13,104 nt of DNA from an uncultured bacterium (GCA_905215945.1 CAJMRZ010000025.1:1-13104); one strand, 5' to 3'. Numbered from the stretch's first letter, positions 1 to 8,123 are shown. A program made the numbers and translations. Notes: generated by a model from the sequence alone, not told the origin.

Positions 1-68
1 GTAGTTTTTACGCCATTTTCATTGAAGGTTTTACGCTTGGCATCCTTAGCGCGACCCATTCCGAGCAT
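1..68 (-). CDS. Possible start of a minus-strand gene, cut by the window edge
   Basis: A reading frame starting at an ATG at 68 (or an in-frame ATG at 59) stays open to the window edge, about 22 codons. Its residues are basic and polar (M-L-G-M-G-R-A-K-D-A-K-R-K...) and could be the N-terminus of a small protein lying downstream of the ATPase gene. There is no convincing ribosome binding site before either ATG, and the frame is open upstream into the ATPase gene, so it may be chance. I cannot assign a function. Confidence 0.22.
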   Translation of the reverse strand, partial: MLGMGRAKDAKRKTFNENGVKT

Positions 69-87
69 CACATCAGAGCGTGCTTGG

Positions 88-1479
88 TTATCTCCGCTCG
101 CACATCTCGGCAAACGAAATCAGCTTGGCATCTCCCCTGCTCGCCGCAGCTTCCTGACATCCTTGCGTAAAGCCTCGCTTCGAGAAGATCGCATAGCTTT
201 TGTGCTGCCGCCTAAAGAGCTCGCTTCGATGCACGAGCTTTTGCAGCACGTCTTCGCCCACCGGTTCATTGCGCCATTTGCATTCCGCAAACAGCGCAGT
301 GCCCTCGCCATCGTCAACAATCAAGTCGATTTCTTCCTGCGTATGCGTGCGATTATCCGTCCCCCACCAGCGCCCAACGCTTGCCGGAACCACATCAAGC
401 TGGCCCGCCCGCGCGAGTTCGTACACGTATTGTCTGCATATAATCTCAAAGACCGTACCCATATAATCCGATACGTGCGGCTCAATGCGCTCATACGCCA
501 TCTCGGCCATATCGTTTTGAATCAGCCCGATGTTCTGCGGAACAAACTTGTACCAGAACCTAAACATCTGGTCGCTCAGCAGATACACGGCTCGCTTATT
601 GCTCGTCTCGTTTAGGGGCAGCTCGCGCTCGACAATCCCAAGCGACGCCAGCTTATCCACATAGCTCTTTACGTTGCTCGCAGGGATTCCCGTAGAGCTC
701 GCAATCTCCGAGATCTTCGAGCGCCCCTGGGCAATTGCTTGCACGATCGCATCATATTGCTCGGGATTGCGGCACTCCTGCAATAGCAGGTTACTCGGCT
801 CCTCAAAGAGATAGCCCGTAGGAGTAAGAAAAAGACGTTTGATGTTGTCCTTGAGCGGTGCGGCAGGATCGACTTTCTCGATATATGCAGGAATGCCACC
901 CGTCATGCCATAGCAAACTGCAGCGTCTTCGCGACCCATGCTCTGCCACAGGCCGAGGGTCGTCATAAAATCGAGCGGCATGATCTTAAACTGGGCCGTA
1001 CGCCTACCGTATAGCGGACTCTCGTAGCCCAACACCTGCTCTTCCATAAACGAAAGCGACGACCCGCACAGGATAAGCATAAGCTTGGTCTCTTTGTACA
1101 AGTGATCGATCTTGTCTTGCAGCAACGAGCTGATCTCGGGATTCGATTGGGCGAGATAAGGATACTCGTCGATCACGACAATCAAACGTTCCGTACGAGC
1201 CATGGTAGCCAATGCATCGAACGCCTCGTCAAAACTACGAAACGACACGCCAGCAACACCAACGGAGCCCGCAAGTATCGCCTGGCTAAAGCCATGCAGG
1301 TTTGCCTCTGCATTGGTGCGACGAGCTTGAAAGTAAATAGCCTTCTTGCCTTGGATAAACTCTGTGATAAGACGCGTTTTGCCCACGCGACGGCGGCCGT
1401 AAATCACAGGCATCTCAAAGGAGCCCGTGCCATACAGTCGATTGAGCTCGGACATTTCCGCCGTTCTTCCGATAAACAT
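88..1479 (-). CDS. AAA-type ATPase with C-terminal DUF234 (PD-(D/E)XK-like) domain
   Basis: A 463-residue protein of the archaeal-type ATPase/DUF234 family, whose cellular role is not established. The N-terminal third is a P-loop ATPase: Walker A GRRRVGKT at residues 28-35, Walker B LIVVIDE at 99-105, and a sensor-like strand LILCGSS at 135-141. Residues about 240-290 look like a winged helix. The C-terminal part has the spacing of a PD-(D/E)XK nuclease-like fold: E345, D385 in EEIDLIV, and E399-C-K401. The start at 1479 follows a good ribosome binding site (AAGGAAGG, about 8 nt away). The gene stands alone, points the same way as the purine operon but lies beyond that operon's terminator, and is visibly more AT-rich than it, so lateral acquisition is likely. 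A perfect inverted repeat lies just upstream. Family assignment is firm; nuclease activity is inferred from motif spacing only. Confidence 0.88.
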   Translation of the reverse strand: MFIGRTAEMSELNRLYGTGSFEMPVIYGRRRVGKTRLITEFIQGKKAIYFQARRTNAEANLHGFSQAILAGSVGVAGVSFRSFDEAFDALATMARTERLIVVIDEYPYLAQSNPEISSLLQDKIDHLYKETKLMLILCGSSLSFMEEQVLGYESPLYGRRTAQFKIMPLDFMTTLGLWQSMGREDAAVCYGMTGGIPAYIEKVDPAAPLKDNIKRLFLTPTGYLFEEPSNLLLQECRNPEQYDAIVQAIAQGRSKISEIASSTGIPASNVKSYVDKLASLGIVERELPLNETSNKRAVYLLSDQMFRFWYKFVPQNIGLIQNDMAEMAYERIEPHVSDYMGTVFEIICRQYVYELARAGQLDVVPASVGRWWGTDNRTHTQEEIDLIVDDGEGTALFAECKWRNEPVGEDVLQKLVHRSELFRRQHKSYAIFSKRGFTQGCQEAAASRGDAKLISFAEMCERR

Positions 1480-1494
1480 AGGGCCATCCTTCCT

Positions 1495-1550
1495 TTACGT
1501 TATAGCTAGCTATATTATACCTTCCTATAATATAGCTAGCTATAACGTAA
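1495..1550. repeat. Perfect 25-bp inverted repeat with 6-nt spacer before the ATPase gene
   Basis: The left arm 1495-1519 and right arm 1526-1550 are exact reverse complements, separated by CCTTCC. Each arm contains the self-complementary core TATAGCTAGCTATA. The repeat ends 15 bp before the ATPase start codon and overlaps its likely promoter. It could be a double operator, a strong mRNA hairpin or a relic of a mobile element; nothing else in the window shares the sequence. On the mRNA strand the loop reads GGAAGG, the same bases as the ribosome binding site just downstream. Confidence 0.95.
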
Positions 1551-1558
1551 TTCGACAA
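1529..1558 (-). promoter_or_regulatory. Candidate sigma70-type promoter of the ATPase gene
   Basis: Reading the minus strand, TTGTCG (1558-1553) and TATATT (1534-1529) are separated by 18 bp, a plausible -35/-10 pair with 4/6 and 5/6 matches to consensus. The -10 box lies inside the inverted repeat at 1495-1550, so a protein bound there would block it. Assigned by pattern only; another TATAAT at 1519-1514 lacks a -35 box. Confidence 0.35.
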
Positions 1559-1602
1559 GCGGCGCACGCAAAAGGGTCGGTACACCACCGCACGTGGACC
1601 GT

Positions 1603-1703
1603 TCCGGAAAATGTATCCCGTTCTGGAGCCAAAAACTGGGCCGTAGTTTCCGCCAAACATGCCATCCGGAAAGCGTGTCCCGTTCTGAGCGCCAAATCCG
1701 GGA
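1603..1703. repeat. Two imperfect direct repeat copies in the intergenic region
   Basis: Copy 1 (about 1603-1640) and copy 2 (about 1665-1703) share TCCGGAAA, then TCCCGTTCTG, then GCCAAA and a G-rich end, with small differences between them. The copies start 62 bp apart. On the minus strand each unit reads AGAACGGGA, five variable bases, then TTTCCGGA. They lie between the operon terminator and the ATPase inverted repeat, where there is no credible gene. They are probably members of a genomic intergenic repeat family. Confidence 0.6.
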
Positions 1704-1716
1704 TGCTGTCTCCGCT

Positions 1717-1754
1717 CCAAACAAAAGGCCCCAGCTCGCGATGGAGCCGGGGCC
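1717..1754 (-). terminator. Intrinsic terminator of the purine operon
   Basis: GGCCCC (1727-1732) plus GCTC (1734-1737) pair with GAGC (1744-1747) plus GGGGCC (1749-1754), with one mismatch and a 6-nt loop. On the minus strand the stem is followed by TTTTGTTTGG. It lies about 70 nt past the xdhD stop codon and closes the operon, separating it from the ATPase gene downstream. Confidence 0.8.
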
Positions 1755-1823
1755 AAAGGCGCAGCGTATGTAGTTGATGCTGAGCGCGAACGGCCCGTCA
1801 GCAATGGTCGTCCGCGCCCTACC

Positions 1824-4601
1824 CTACCCGCGGTGACGGGCGCGGCTGTAGGGCGTATCCACCATGGGCAGATCCGGACGCAGCTTGCCGTCGAATGCGC
1901 GATAGGCGTTCTGCACGGCGGGCGCCGTGGGGATCGTTGCGATCTCGCCGATGCCCTTGCCGCCGTATGCCACGGGCAACAGCTCGTCCTTCTCCACGTA
2001 GATGGCGTGGATATTCGGGATCTCGGGCGCACGGAACAGCCCGAGCGTGCCGTACCTGGCCTGGGGTACGCAGTCCTTGAGCGGCCAGTCCTCGGTAAGC
2101 GCATAGCCCATACCCATGAGCACGCCGCCTTCAATCTGGCCCTGGATGGAGATGGGGTTGACCACCTTGCCGGAATCGTGCGCAGCATAGACCTCGCTCA
2201 CGCGGCCGTCATCGTCCAGAATGACCACATGCGTGGCAAAACCGTAGCAGATGTGGCTCTTGGGGTTGGGAACGTCGGCGCCCAGCTTGTCGGTCGGCTC
2301 CAGATACACGTAGCCAAACTCGCACCCCTCGAGCGCCTTGATGGCGGCCGCAGGATCCTGAGGATGCATGCCCTGGCCGGCGACGAGTTCCTGCGTGTGC
2401 AGCTGATAGGCGCGACCGTCGTCGTACTCGATCTTGACGCCGTCGCCATGCGCGCTCACGGGAGTATCGGGTGCAGGCTTGCCGGCCTCGATGTCAAGCA
2501 TGGCATCGCGCAGCAGGAAGGCGGCACCGCGCACGGCCTCGCCGGTCACGACCGTCTGACGCGAGCCAGACGTGGTGCCGGAGTCGGGAGCGTTCTCGGT
2601 GGAGCACTCGCCATTGGCGATGCAGCGAAGCGGCAGACCGCAGGCCTCGGCAACGTCTTGCAAAAAGACGGTGTTACAGCCCTGGCCGATGTCGGACGTG
2701 GCGGCGTAGACCACGGCGCGGCCATCCTCGATGCGAATCTTGCAGCGGCCGGCATCGGGCAGGCCCACGCCCACGCCGGCGTTCTTCATGGCGCAGGCGA
2801 TACCGGCGTGTCCGGGATGCGCGTAGTAGGCATCCTTGACCTCAAGCAGCGTCTCCTTCAGCGCCGTGGAGCAGTCGGCAATCTGGCCGTTGGGCAAAAC
2901 TTCGCCCGGCTCGATGGCGTTACGGTAGCGGATCTCCCACGGATCCAGGCCGACCTTCTCGGCCAGCAGGTCGATCAGGCTCTCGAGCGCAAACTCGGAC
3001 TGGCAAACGCCAAAGCCTCGGTACGCACCGGCGGGCGGGTTGTTGGTGTAGTAGCCAAAGCCGCGAATGTCGGTATTCTGGTACTTGTAGGGGCCGACGG
3101 CATGCGTACAGGCGCGCTCGAGCACCGGGCCGCACAGCGACGCGTAGGCGCCGGTATCAAAGTTGATCTCGCAATCCAGGCCGGTAAAGTTGCCCTCGGC
3201 GTCGCAGCCCAGCGTAAAGGTGCCGTCCATGGCGTGGCGCTTGGGATGGAACGCGAGCGACTCGGCACGCGTGAGCTTGCACTTCACGGGACGCTGGAAC
3301 TTATATGCGGCGAGCGCGGCCAGATGCTGGATGGACACGTCCTCCTTGCCGCCAAAGCCGCCGCCCACGAGCATGGTCTCGACGACCACGCGCTCGGGCT
3401 CGCTATCCCAGCCAAACATGTGGGCGCACTCTTTACGCGTGTCGTAGGCGCCCTGGTCGGTCGACTGCACCTTGACGCCGTTCTTGTACGGGAAGGCGAC
3501 GGCGCACTCGGGCTCCAAGAAAGCATGCTCGGTAAAGGGCGTAGTAAAGCGCTGCGTCACGGTGAACGCGCTCTCCGCCAGCGCCTTGGCGGCGTCGCCA
3601 CGCGTCACATGGCGGCTCTGGCACACGTTGTCCTTGAGCTCCACCGTGTTGCCAAAGGCAAAGAAACTGTCATGCAGGCGCGGGGCGTCGGCAGACCTGG
3701 CCTCGGCGATGTTGCGCACGGGCTCCAGCGGCTCGTAATCGATCTTTACGAGCTTCTTGGCCTTCTCGAGCGTCGCCTCGTCCTCGGCAACCACCAGCAC
3801 GATGGCATCGCCCACGCAGCGAGTGATATCGCCCTGGGCGATCATGACGTCCCAGTCCTGGATAAGGTGGCCGACCTGGTTGACCGGCACGTCCTCGGCT
3901 CGCAGGATGCCCACCACACCGGGCAGGGCCTCGGCCTTGGAGGTGTCGATGGAGAGCACGCGGGCGCGCGGATACTTGGAGCGAACGGCGCTGGCATAGG
4001 TCAGGCCCGGCTGATCGAGCTCGTCGATGTCGTCGGGATACTTGCCCTCGCCGAGCACCTTCTTGCGCACGTCGATACGGAAGGCGCGCTTGCCCACGCC
4101 GTAGTCATCGCCGCGCTCCAGGTCCTCGTCGATCTGCTTTTCGCCGCGGAGCACCGCAGCGGCCAGCGCAATGCCCTCGATAATCTTTTTGTAGCCGGTG
4201 CAGCGACAGACGTTACCGCGAATGGCGTACTTGATCTGCTCCTCAGTGGGCTCGGGGTCCTCGGCGATGAGCGCCGCACCCGCCATGACCATGCCGGGAA
4301 TGCAAAAACCGCACTGCACGGCGCCCACGGCGCCAAAGGCGTACACAAAGGCCTCGCGCACGTCCTCGGGCAGGCCCTCGACGGTCACGATGTTGCGGCC
4401 GGCGGCAAGAGCGGTGGTCAGCACGCACGCCTTGACGGCCGCACCGTCCACATGAATGGTGCAGGTGCCGCAGGCGCCCTCGGAGCAGCCGTCCTTGGCG
4501 GAGTGAATGTGCAGGTCGTCGCGCAGATAGCGCAGCAGTGGCTTGTTCTGAGTCGTCGTGCACTCGACGCCGTTAACGGTAAAAGTGAATTCCTGTGCCA
4601 T
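1824..4601 (-). CDS. xdhD: XdhD-type molybdenum hydroxylase (xanthine dehydrogenase family, fused [2Fe-2S] and Mo domains)
   Basis: A 925-residue cytoplasmic molybdenum hydroxylase, close in length to E. coli XdhD (956). Residues 1-160 carry two [2Fe-2S] centres: C39, C44, C47, C59 (plant type) and C97, C100, C132, C134. The a/b hammerhead and Mo-pterin domains follow, with GGGFGGKE at 413-420, AYRGFG at 526-531 and GKGIGE at 881-886. By eye, E420, R496 and E886 match the xanthine-binding and catalytic residues of bovine xanthine oxidoreductase (E802, R880, E1261), which favours a purine substrate over an aldehyde or selenate. There is no FAD domain, so electrons must leave through partners, presumably the ferredoxin and YgfK encoded just upstream. 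The start follows AGAAGGGA, which overlaps the ferredoxin stop codon; the gap is 12 nt. The family is often linked to labile selenium, but nothing in this window tests that. Older databases call it a selenate reductase subunit. Confidence 0.93.
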   Translation of the reverse strand: MAQEFTFTVNGVECTTTQNKPLLRYLRDDLHIHSAKDGCSEGACGTCTIHVDGAAVKACVLTTALAAGRNIVTVEGLPEDVREAFVYAFGAVGAVQCGFCIPGMVMAGAALIAEDPEPTEEQIKYAIRGNVCRCTGYKKIIEGIALAAAVLRGEKQIDEDLERGDDYGVGKRAFRIDVRKKVLGEGKYPDDIDELDQPGLTYASAVRSKYPRARVLSIDTSKAEALPGVVGILRAEDVPVNQVGHLIQDWDVMIAQGDITRCVGDAIVLVVAEDEATLEKAKKLVKIDYEPLEPVRNIAEARSADAPRLHDSFFAFGNTVELKDNVCQSRHVTRGDAAKALAESAFTVTQRFTTPFTEHAFLEPECAVAFPYKNGVKVQSTDQGAYDTRKECAHMFGWDSEPERVVVETMLVGGGFGGKEDVSIQHLAALAAYKFQRPVKCKLTRAESLAFHPKRHAMDGTFTLGCDAEGNFTGLDCEINFDTGAYASLCGPVLERACTHAVGPYKYQNTDIRGFGYYTNNPPAGAYRGFGVCQSEFALESLIDLLAEKVGLDPWEIRYRNAIEPGEVLPNGQIADCSTALKETLLEVKDAYYAHPGHAGIACAMKNAGVGVGLPDAGRCKIRIEDGRAVVYAATSDIGQGCNTVFLQDVAEACGLPLRCIANGECSTENAPDSGTTSGSRQTVVTGEAVRGAAFLLRDAMLDIEAGKPAPDTPVSAHGDGVKIEYDDGRAYQLHTQELVAGQGMHPQDPAAAIKALEGCEFGYVYLEPTDKLGADVPNPKSHICYGFATHVVILDDDGRVSEVYAAHDSGKVVNPISIQGQIEGGVLMGMGYALTEDWPLKDCVPQARYGTLGLFRAPEIPNIHAIYVEKDELLPVAYGGKGIGEIATIPTAPAVQNAYRAFDGKLRPDLPMVDTPYSRARHRG

Positions 4602-4613
4602 GGTGATTCCCTT

Positions 4614-5093
4614 CTACACGCCGGCGGCGATGCCGGTGCGGTCGTGGATGGCGCCATGCGGGCAGACGACGGCGCACATGCCGCACGACAGGCAGTCCAC
4701 GCCGTCGATATGGGCGCAGTTGTCCTCGATGCGGATAGCGCCGGCAGGGCACTTTTTGACGCACATACCGCAACCGATGCAGCTCGTGTCGCAGACCTTG
4801 CGCGCAATGGCGCCCTTATCGGTGTTGTTGCAGCGCACCAGAATGTTCTGGTAGCCGGGGACGAAGGCAATCACGCGCTGCGGGCACGCCATGCCGCACA
4901 GGCCACAGCCCGTGCACTTGGAGCGGTCCACGCGGGCGATGCCATCGACCAGCGCAATGGCGCCGTGGGGGCAGGCCGTGACGCAGGCGCCACAGCCAAT
5001 GCAGCCTTCGCTGCAGTGGGCGTCGCCGCCTGCGGAGGCGCAACCGCTTCCGCAGGCAACGTAGGCCACGTTATGTTGAATGGATTTGGCCAT
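4614..5093 (-). CDS. RnfB-like polyferredoxin, four [4Fe-4S] motifs
   Basis: A 159-residue protein with 22 cysteines. Four CxxCxxCxxxCP motifs start at C31, C60, C105 and C134, enough for four [4Fe-4S] clusters. The lead-in VAYVACGSGC (9-18) and the spacer FVPGYQNILVRCNN (77-90) followed by the third motif resemble the C-terminal ferredoxin region of RnfB; the RnfB membrane anchor is missing, so the protein should be soluble. Cysteines C14, C18 and C27 lie outside the four motifs. It sits 11 nt after ygfK and 12 nt before xdhD, so a role as electron carrier between the two is the natural inference. E. coli has the FAD subunit gene ygfM in the comparable region. The start at 5093 is supported by tight coupling to ygfK and a modest AGGCGAG upstream. 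Confidence 0.9.
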   Translation of the reverse strand: MAKSIQHNVAYVACGSGCASAGGDAHCSEGCIGCGACVTACPHGAIALVDGIARVDRSKCTGCGLCGMACPQRVIAFVPGYQNILVRCNNTDKGAIARKVCDTSCIGCGMCVKKCPAGAIRIEDNCAHIDGVDCLSCGMCAVVCPHGAIHDRTGIAAGV

Positions 5094-5104
5094 AAGAGAC
5101 TCGC

Positions 5105-8104
5105 CTATTTCTTAAGAAGGTACGAATAGTTGTCGCGCACGGCCCTGATGGTCAGGCGGACGGCCTCGGGCAGACCGGTGTTGACGGCATCGACCGAGAC
5201 GGTGCGGACCGTGCCGGCGACGCGGACCTTAAAGTGGTCCTCGTCCACGGCCAGGAAGCCCTCGTTCTCGGAGTTCTCCATGTCCTCCTCGCTCCAGAAC
5301 AGGGTGAGCTTGTCCTTGTAGGGACGACCCTCCTGGTAAGGGCAGAACACGGCGCAGTTGCCGCACTCATTGCACATGCCGTCGACATGGACGACCTGAT
5401 GCTTGGCCAGGCCCGGCACCTTAATGGCCACGTTGGCGCGGTTGGGGCACACGTCGCAGCAGACCTCGCACACCGAGCCGCAGCCCAGGCAGCGGGTCTT
5501 GGTGCAGTTGCGCTTGTCGCGGCACAGCGACCCCTTGCGCTCGTAGCAAGTGTCCTCGCGGCCGGCCTGCTCGTTGCAGTCGGCGTACTTGTTAAAGTCC
5601 ACGCCAGCGATGGCGCGGGCGACTTCGGCGGCGTCGGCAATAGCCTCGACCACGGTGGCCGGACCGCGACGACAGTCGCCCGCAGCCCAGACGCCCTCGA
5701 CACCGGTGGAGGTGGCGGCAAGGCGGCCGCGACGGTCGTGCTCGACGCCCGCGGCATCGTACAGGCTGGCATCGATACCCTCACCCACGGCGCAGATCAC
5801 CGTGGTGGCGGGAAGCTCAACGGTCTCGCCCGTGGCGACAGGGCTGCGACGGCCGCTTGCATCCGGCTCGCCAAGCTCCATAACATCGCAGGTCAGCACG
5901 GCGCCGTTGAGTGCCTTGGGAGCCAGCAGCTCGCAGAACTCAACGCCATCGGCAAGAGCAAGATCGAGCTCTTCCTCGTCGGCGGGCATCTGCTTCTTGG
6001 TGCGGCGATACACCAGGCGCACGTTCTTCACACCAGCCAGGCGCTTGGCCACGCGGGCCGCATCCATGGCGGTGTTGCCGGCGCCAATGACTACGACGTC
6101 CTCGCCCAGCTCGAGCTTCTCGCCCCTCTTGGCGGCCTCGAGGAACTCCAGCACGTCGAGCTCGGCGCCCTCGCCCAAGCCCGCAGAGCCGGGCATCCAG
6201 GCACCGGTGGCCACGACAACGTCGGTAAAGCCCTGAGCCTTGAGCTCGCCGATGGACTCCACGCGAGCGTTGAGCTGCACCTTGGCGCCAAAGGCCAGGC
6301 AGAGCTCGGCATCGTGGGAGATGTCGTCGCTCGCGATACGGAACTCGGGGATCACGTGACGGACCACGCCGCCAAGCGAATCGCGGGCCTCGAAGATGGT
6401 GACGCGCACGCCGGCGCGCGTCAGGAAGAACGCCGTCGCCAGTCCGGCCGGGCCGCCGCCGATAACGGCAACATTGCGCTCGCTGTCGTTGGCGATGGCC
6501 TGGGCGCGCAGCTTGGGCAGCACGGCGGTCATGGCCTCGCGGGCGGCCTTGAGCTTGCTGGCGCGAATCTGGGCGCCCTCGGGCTCGTAGAACGCACGCT
6601 CGCAAGCGCGGCCGCAGGGATGCGGGCAGATGGTGCCGGTAATGAACGGCAGGGCGTTGCGCTCGATGATGATGTTGAGTGCGTCCTCGTAGCGGCCCTC
6701 GTCAACAGCCGCCAGATAGGCGGGAATATCCTGCTGGATGGGGCAGCTCGTGCGGCACGGCGTGGTAAAGCAGTCGGAAAGCGGGCTCTTGCCGGCGACC
6801 TTGCGGTCGGGCAGCGGACGCAGCGGCTTCTTGTAGAGCGGGTTGGTGAGCGAATCGGCCTGGATCGCGGCCACGGCGTCGAGCGAGACGCCCGCGAACG
6901 GCTTGCCATCCAGATCGGTGAACTCGCCGGCCATCTGGCTAAAGCGCTCGTAGCCACCGGGCTTGAGCACGTCGGTCGCCAGGGTAACGGGCCAAATGCC
7001 GGCATCGTACAGGGCGCGGATGTTGTAGACCGTGGCACCACCGGAGTAGCTGATGCGCAGCTTGCCATCGAACTGCTCGGTAATGCGGCGGGCGGCCTCG
7101 ATGGTCAGCGAGAACAGCGAACGGCCGGACATGTACATCTCGGTAGAGGGCAGCTCGTTCCTCGTCACGTCGACGGGGAAGGTATTGGTCAGCTTGACGC
7201 CAAACTCCAGGCCGCGCTCGGCGCACAGGGCAATCAGGCGCTCGAACATAGGCACGGCATCGGCCCACTGCAGGTCCTCGCGGAAGTGCGTGTCATCGAA
7301 GACGATGTAATCAAAGCCCAGCTCGTTGAGGCGCTGACGTGCAAACTCATAGCCCAGCAGCGTGGGGTTGCACTTGATGTAGGTGTTGAGGCCCTTCTCG
7401 GTGATCAGATAGGTCGCGATGCGCTCGATCTCGGCCGGCGGGCAGCCGTGCAGGGTGGACTCGGTGATGGAGTTGGAAACGCGTGCCGGGATGGACTCGA
7501 CAAACGCGGCGTCGACATGCTCAAACTTGTCCAGGTTGGCGAGCGCCCATGCGCGGCACTCGTTCCAGACGTCGGAGCCGCTAGCGTCCTTCATGCCCTC
7601 AATGTACGCATCGACCTTGGGACTCTTGATGCCCTCGAGGTCATAGCCCACGGACATGTTAAAGACAAATCCGTCCGGGCTGCCCAGGCCGTACTCGCGA
7701 GCGATGAGGTGGCAGGCAAACCATGCCTTCACGTACTCGGCAAAAGCCTGCGGAACCTCGAGCTCGGTCGACCACTCGCAGTTGTAGCACTCGTCCTGTG
7801 CCACAATGCAGGGCTTGTTCACACACTTGGAGAGCTCCTCGCCGTCCATAACCTGAACGGTCTTGAGCTCAAAGAAGCGGGAACCGGCCACGTAGGATGC
7901 CACGATGTTCTGGGCAAGCTGCGTGTTGGGGCCGGCGGCCGGGCCAAACGGAGTCTCGATGCGCTCGTCAAAAATGGGAAGCGCTCCCTCCTGGTTGGCC
8001 GTGACCATCTTGCGCACGCCAAAGATGGCGCCCTGAGTCTTGTGCTCCTCGATGATCCAGTTCATCAGCTGCGAAAACGGGATCGGCCTCATGATGTCGC
8101 TCAT
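5105..8104 (-). CDS. ygfK: YgfK-type flavin/iron-sulfur oxidoreductase ('selenate reductase subunit YgfK')
   Basis: A 999-residue protein, close to E. coli YgfK (1032). It begins MSDIMRPIPF, nearly identical to the E. coli start, and GAGGAG lies 7 nt upstream, so this ATG is chosen over one 132 nt further out. Order: a dihydroorotate-dehydrogenase-like barrel (1-430; GPAAGPNTQLAQN at 54-66, STLHGCPP at 216-223), a glutamate-synthase-type Fe-S domain (C445, C450, C454, C493, C497, C501), an FAD Rossmann fold (IGGGPAG at 548-554), an NAD(P) fold (GAGNTAMDAAR at 674-684), and a ferredoxin domain (C872, C875, C879, C886; C911, C914, C917, C921). This resembles a shuffled dihydropyrimidine dehydrogenase. 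In E. coli the gene lies between purine genes with ssnA and xdhD. The likely role is electron exchange between NAD(P)(H) and the XdhD system or a purine-ring intermediate; the exact reaction is not settled. Confidence 0.94.
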   Translation of the reverse strand: MSDIMRPIPFSQLMNWIIEEHKTQGAIFGVRKMVTANQEGALPIFDERIETPFGPAAGPNTQLAQNIVASYVAGSRFFELKTVQVMDGEELSKCVNKPCIVAQDECYNCEWSTELEVPQAFAEYVKAWFACHLIAREYGLGSPDGFVFNMSVGYDLEGIKSPKVDAYIEGMKDASGSDVWNECRAWALANLDKFEHVDAAFVESIPARVSNSITESTLHGCPPAEIERIATYLITEKGLNTYIKCNPTLLGYEFARQRLNELGFDYIVFDDTHFREDLQWADAVPMFERLIALCAERGLEFGVKLTNTFPVDVTRNELPSTEMYMSGRSLFSLTIEAARRITEQFDGKLRISYSGGATVYNIRALYDAGIWPVTLATDVLKPGGYERFSQMAGEFTDLDGKPFAGVSLDAVAAIQADSLTNPLYKKPLRPLPDRKVAGKSPLSDCFTTPCRTSCPIQQDIPAYLAAVDEGRYEDALNIIIERNALPFITGTICPHPCGRACERAFYEPEGAQIRASKLKAAREAMTAVLPKLRAQAIANDSERNVAVIGGGPAGLATAFFLTRAGVRVTIFEARDSLGGVVRHVIPEFRIASDDISHDAELCLAFGAKVQLNARVESIGELKAQGFTDVVVATGAWMPGSAGLGEGAELDVLEFLEAAKRGEKLELGEDVVVIGAGNTAMDAARVAKRLAGVKNVRLVYRRTKKQMPADEEELDLALADGVEFCELLAPKALNGAVLTCDVMELGEPDASGRRSPVATGETVELPATTVICAVGEGIDASLYDAAGVEHDRRGRLAATSTGVEGVWAAGDCRRGPATVVEAIADAAEVARAIAGVDFNKYADCNEQAGREDTCYERKGSLCRDKRNCTKTRCLGCGSVCEVCCDVCPNRANVAIKVPGLAKHQVVHVDGMCNECGNCAVFCPYQEGRPYKDKLTLFWSEEDMENSENEGFLAVDEDHFKVRVAGTVRTVSVDAVNTGLPEAVRLTIRAVRDNYSYLLKK

Positions 8105-8123
8105 AATGAGCTCCTCTCTGTAA

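Noticed and set aside
22..615. Plus-strand frame of 197 codons at the left end
   Set aside because: Antisense to the C-terminal part of the ATPase gene; no ribosome binding site and no domain.
1415..2188. Minus-strand frame of 257 codons through the operon terminator and the inverted repeat
   Set aside because: It overlaps xdhD in another frame, runs through a terminator and repeats, and its pseudo-repetitive Gly/Phe segment comes from the intergenic direct repeats.
1824..4601. Selenocysteine codon in XdhD
   Set aside because: The frame has no internal UGA; the selenium link of this family concerns a cofactor, not selenocysteine.
1833..5129. Plus-strand open frame of 1098 codons opposite xdhD and the ferredoxin
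   Set aside because: It lies antisense to two genes with clear motifs, has a low-complexity Ala/Gly/His/Leu-rich composition and no recognisable domain; such shadows are common in high-GC genes.
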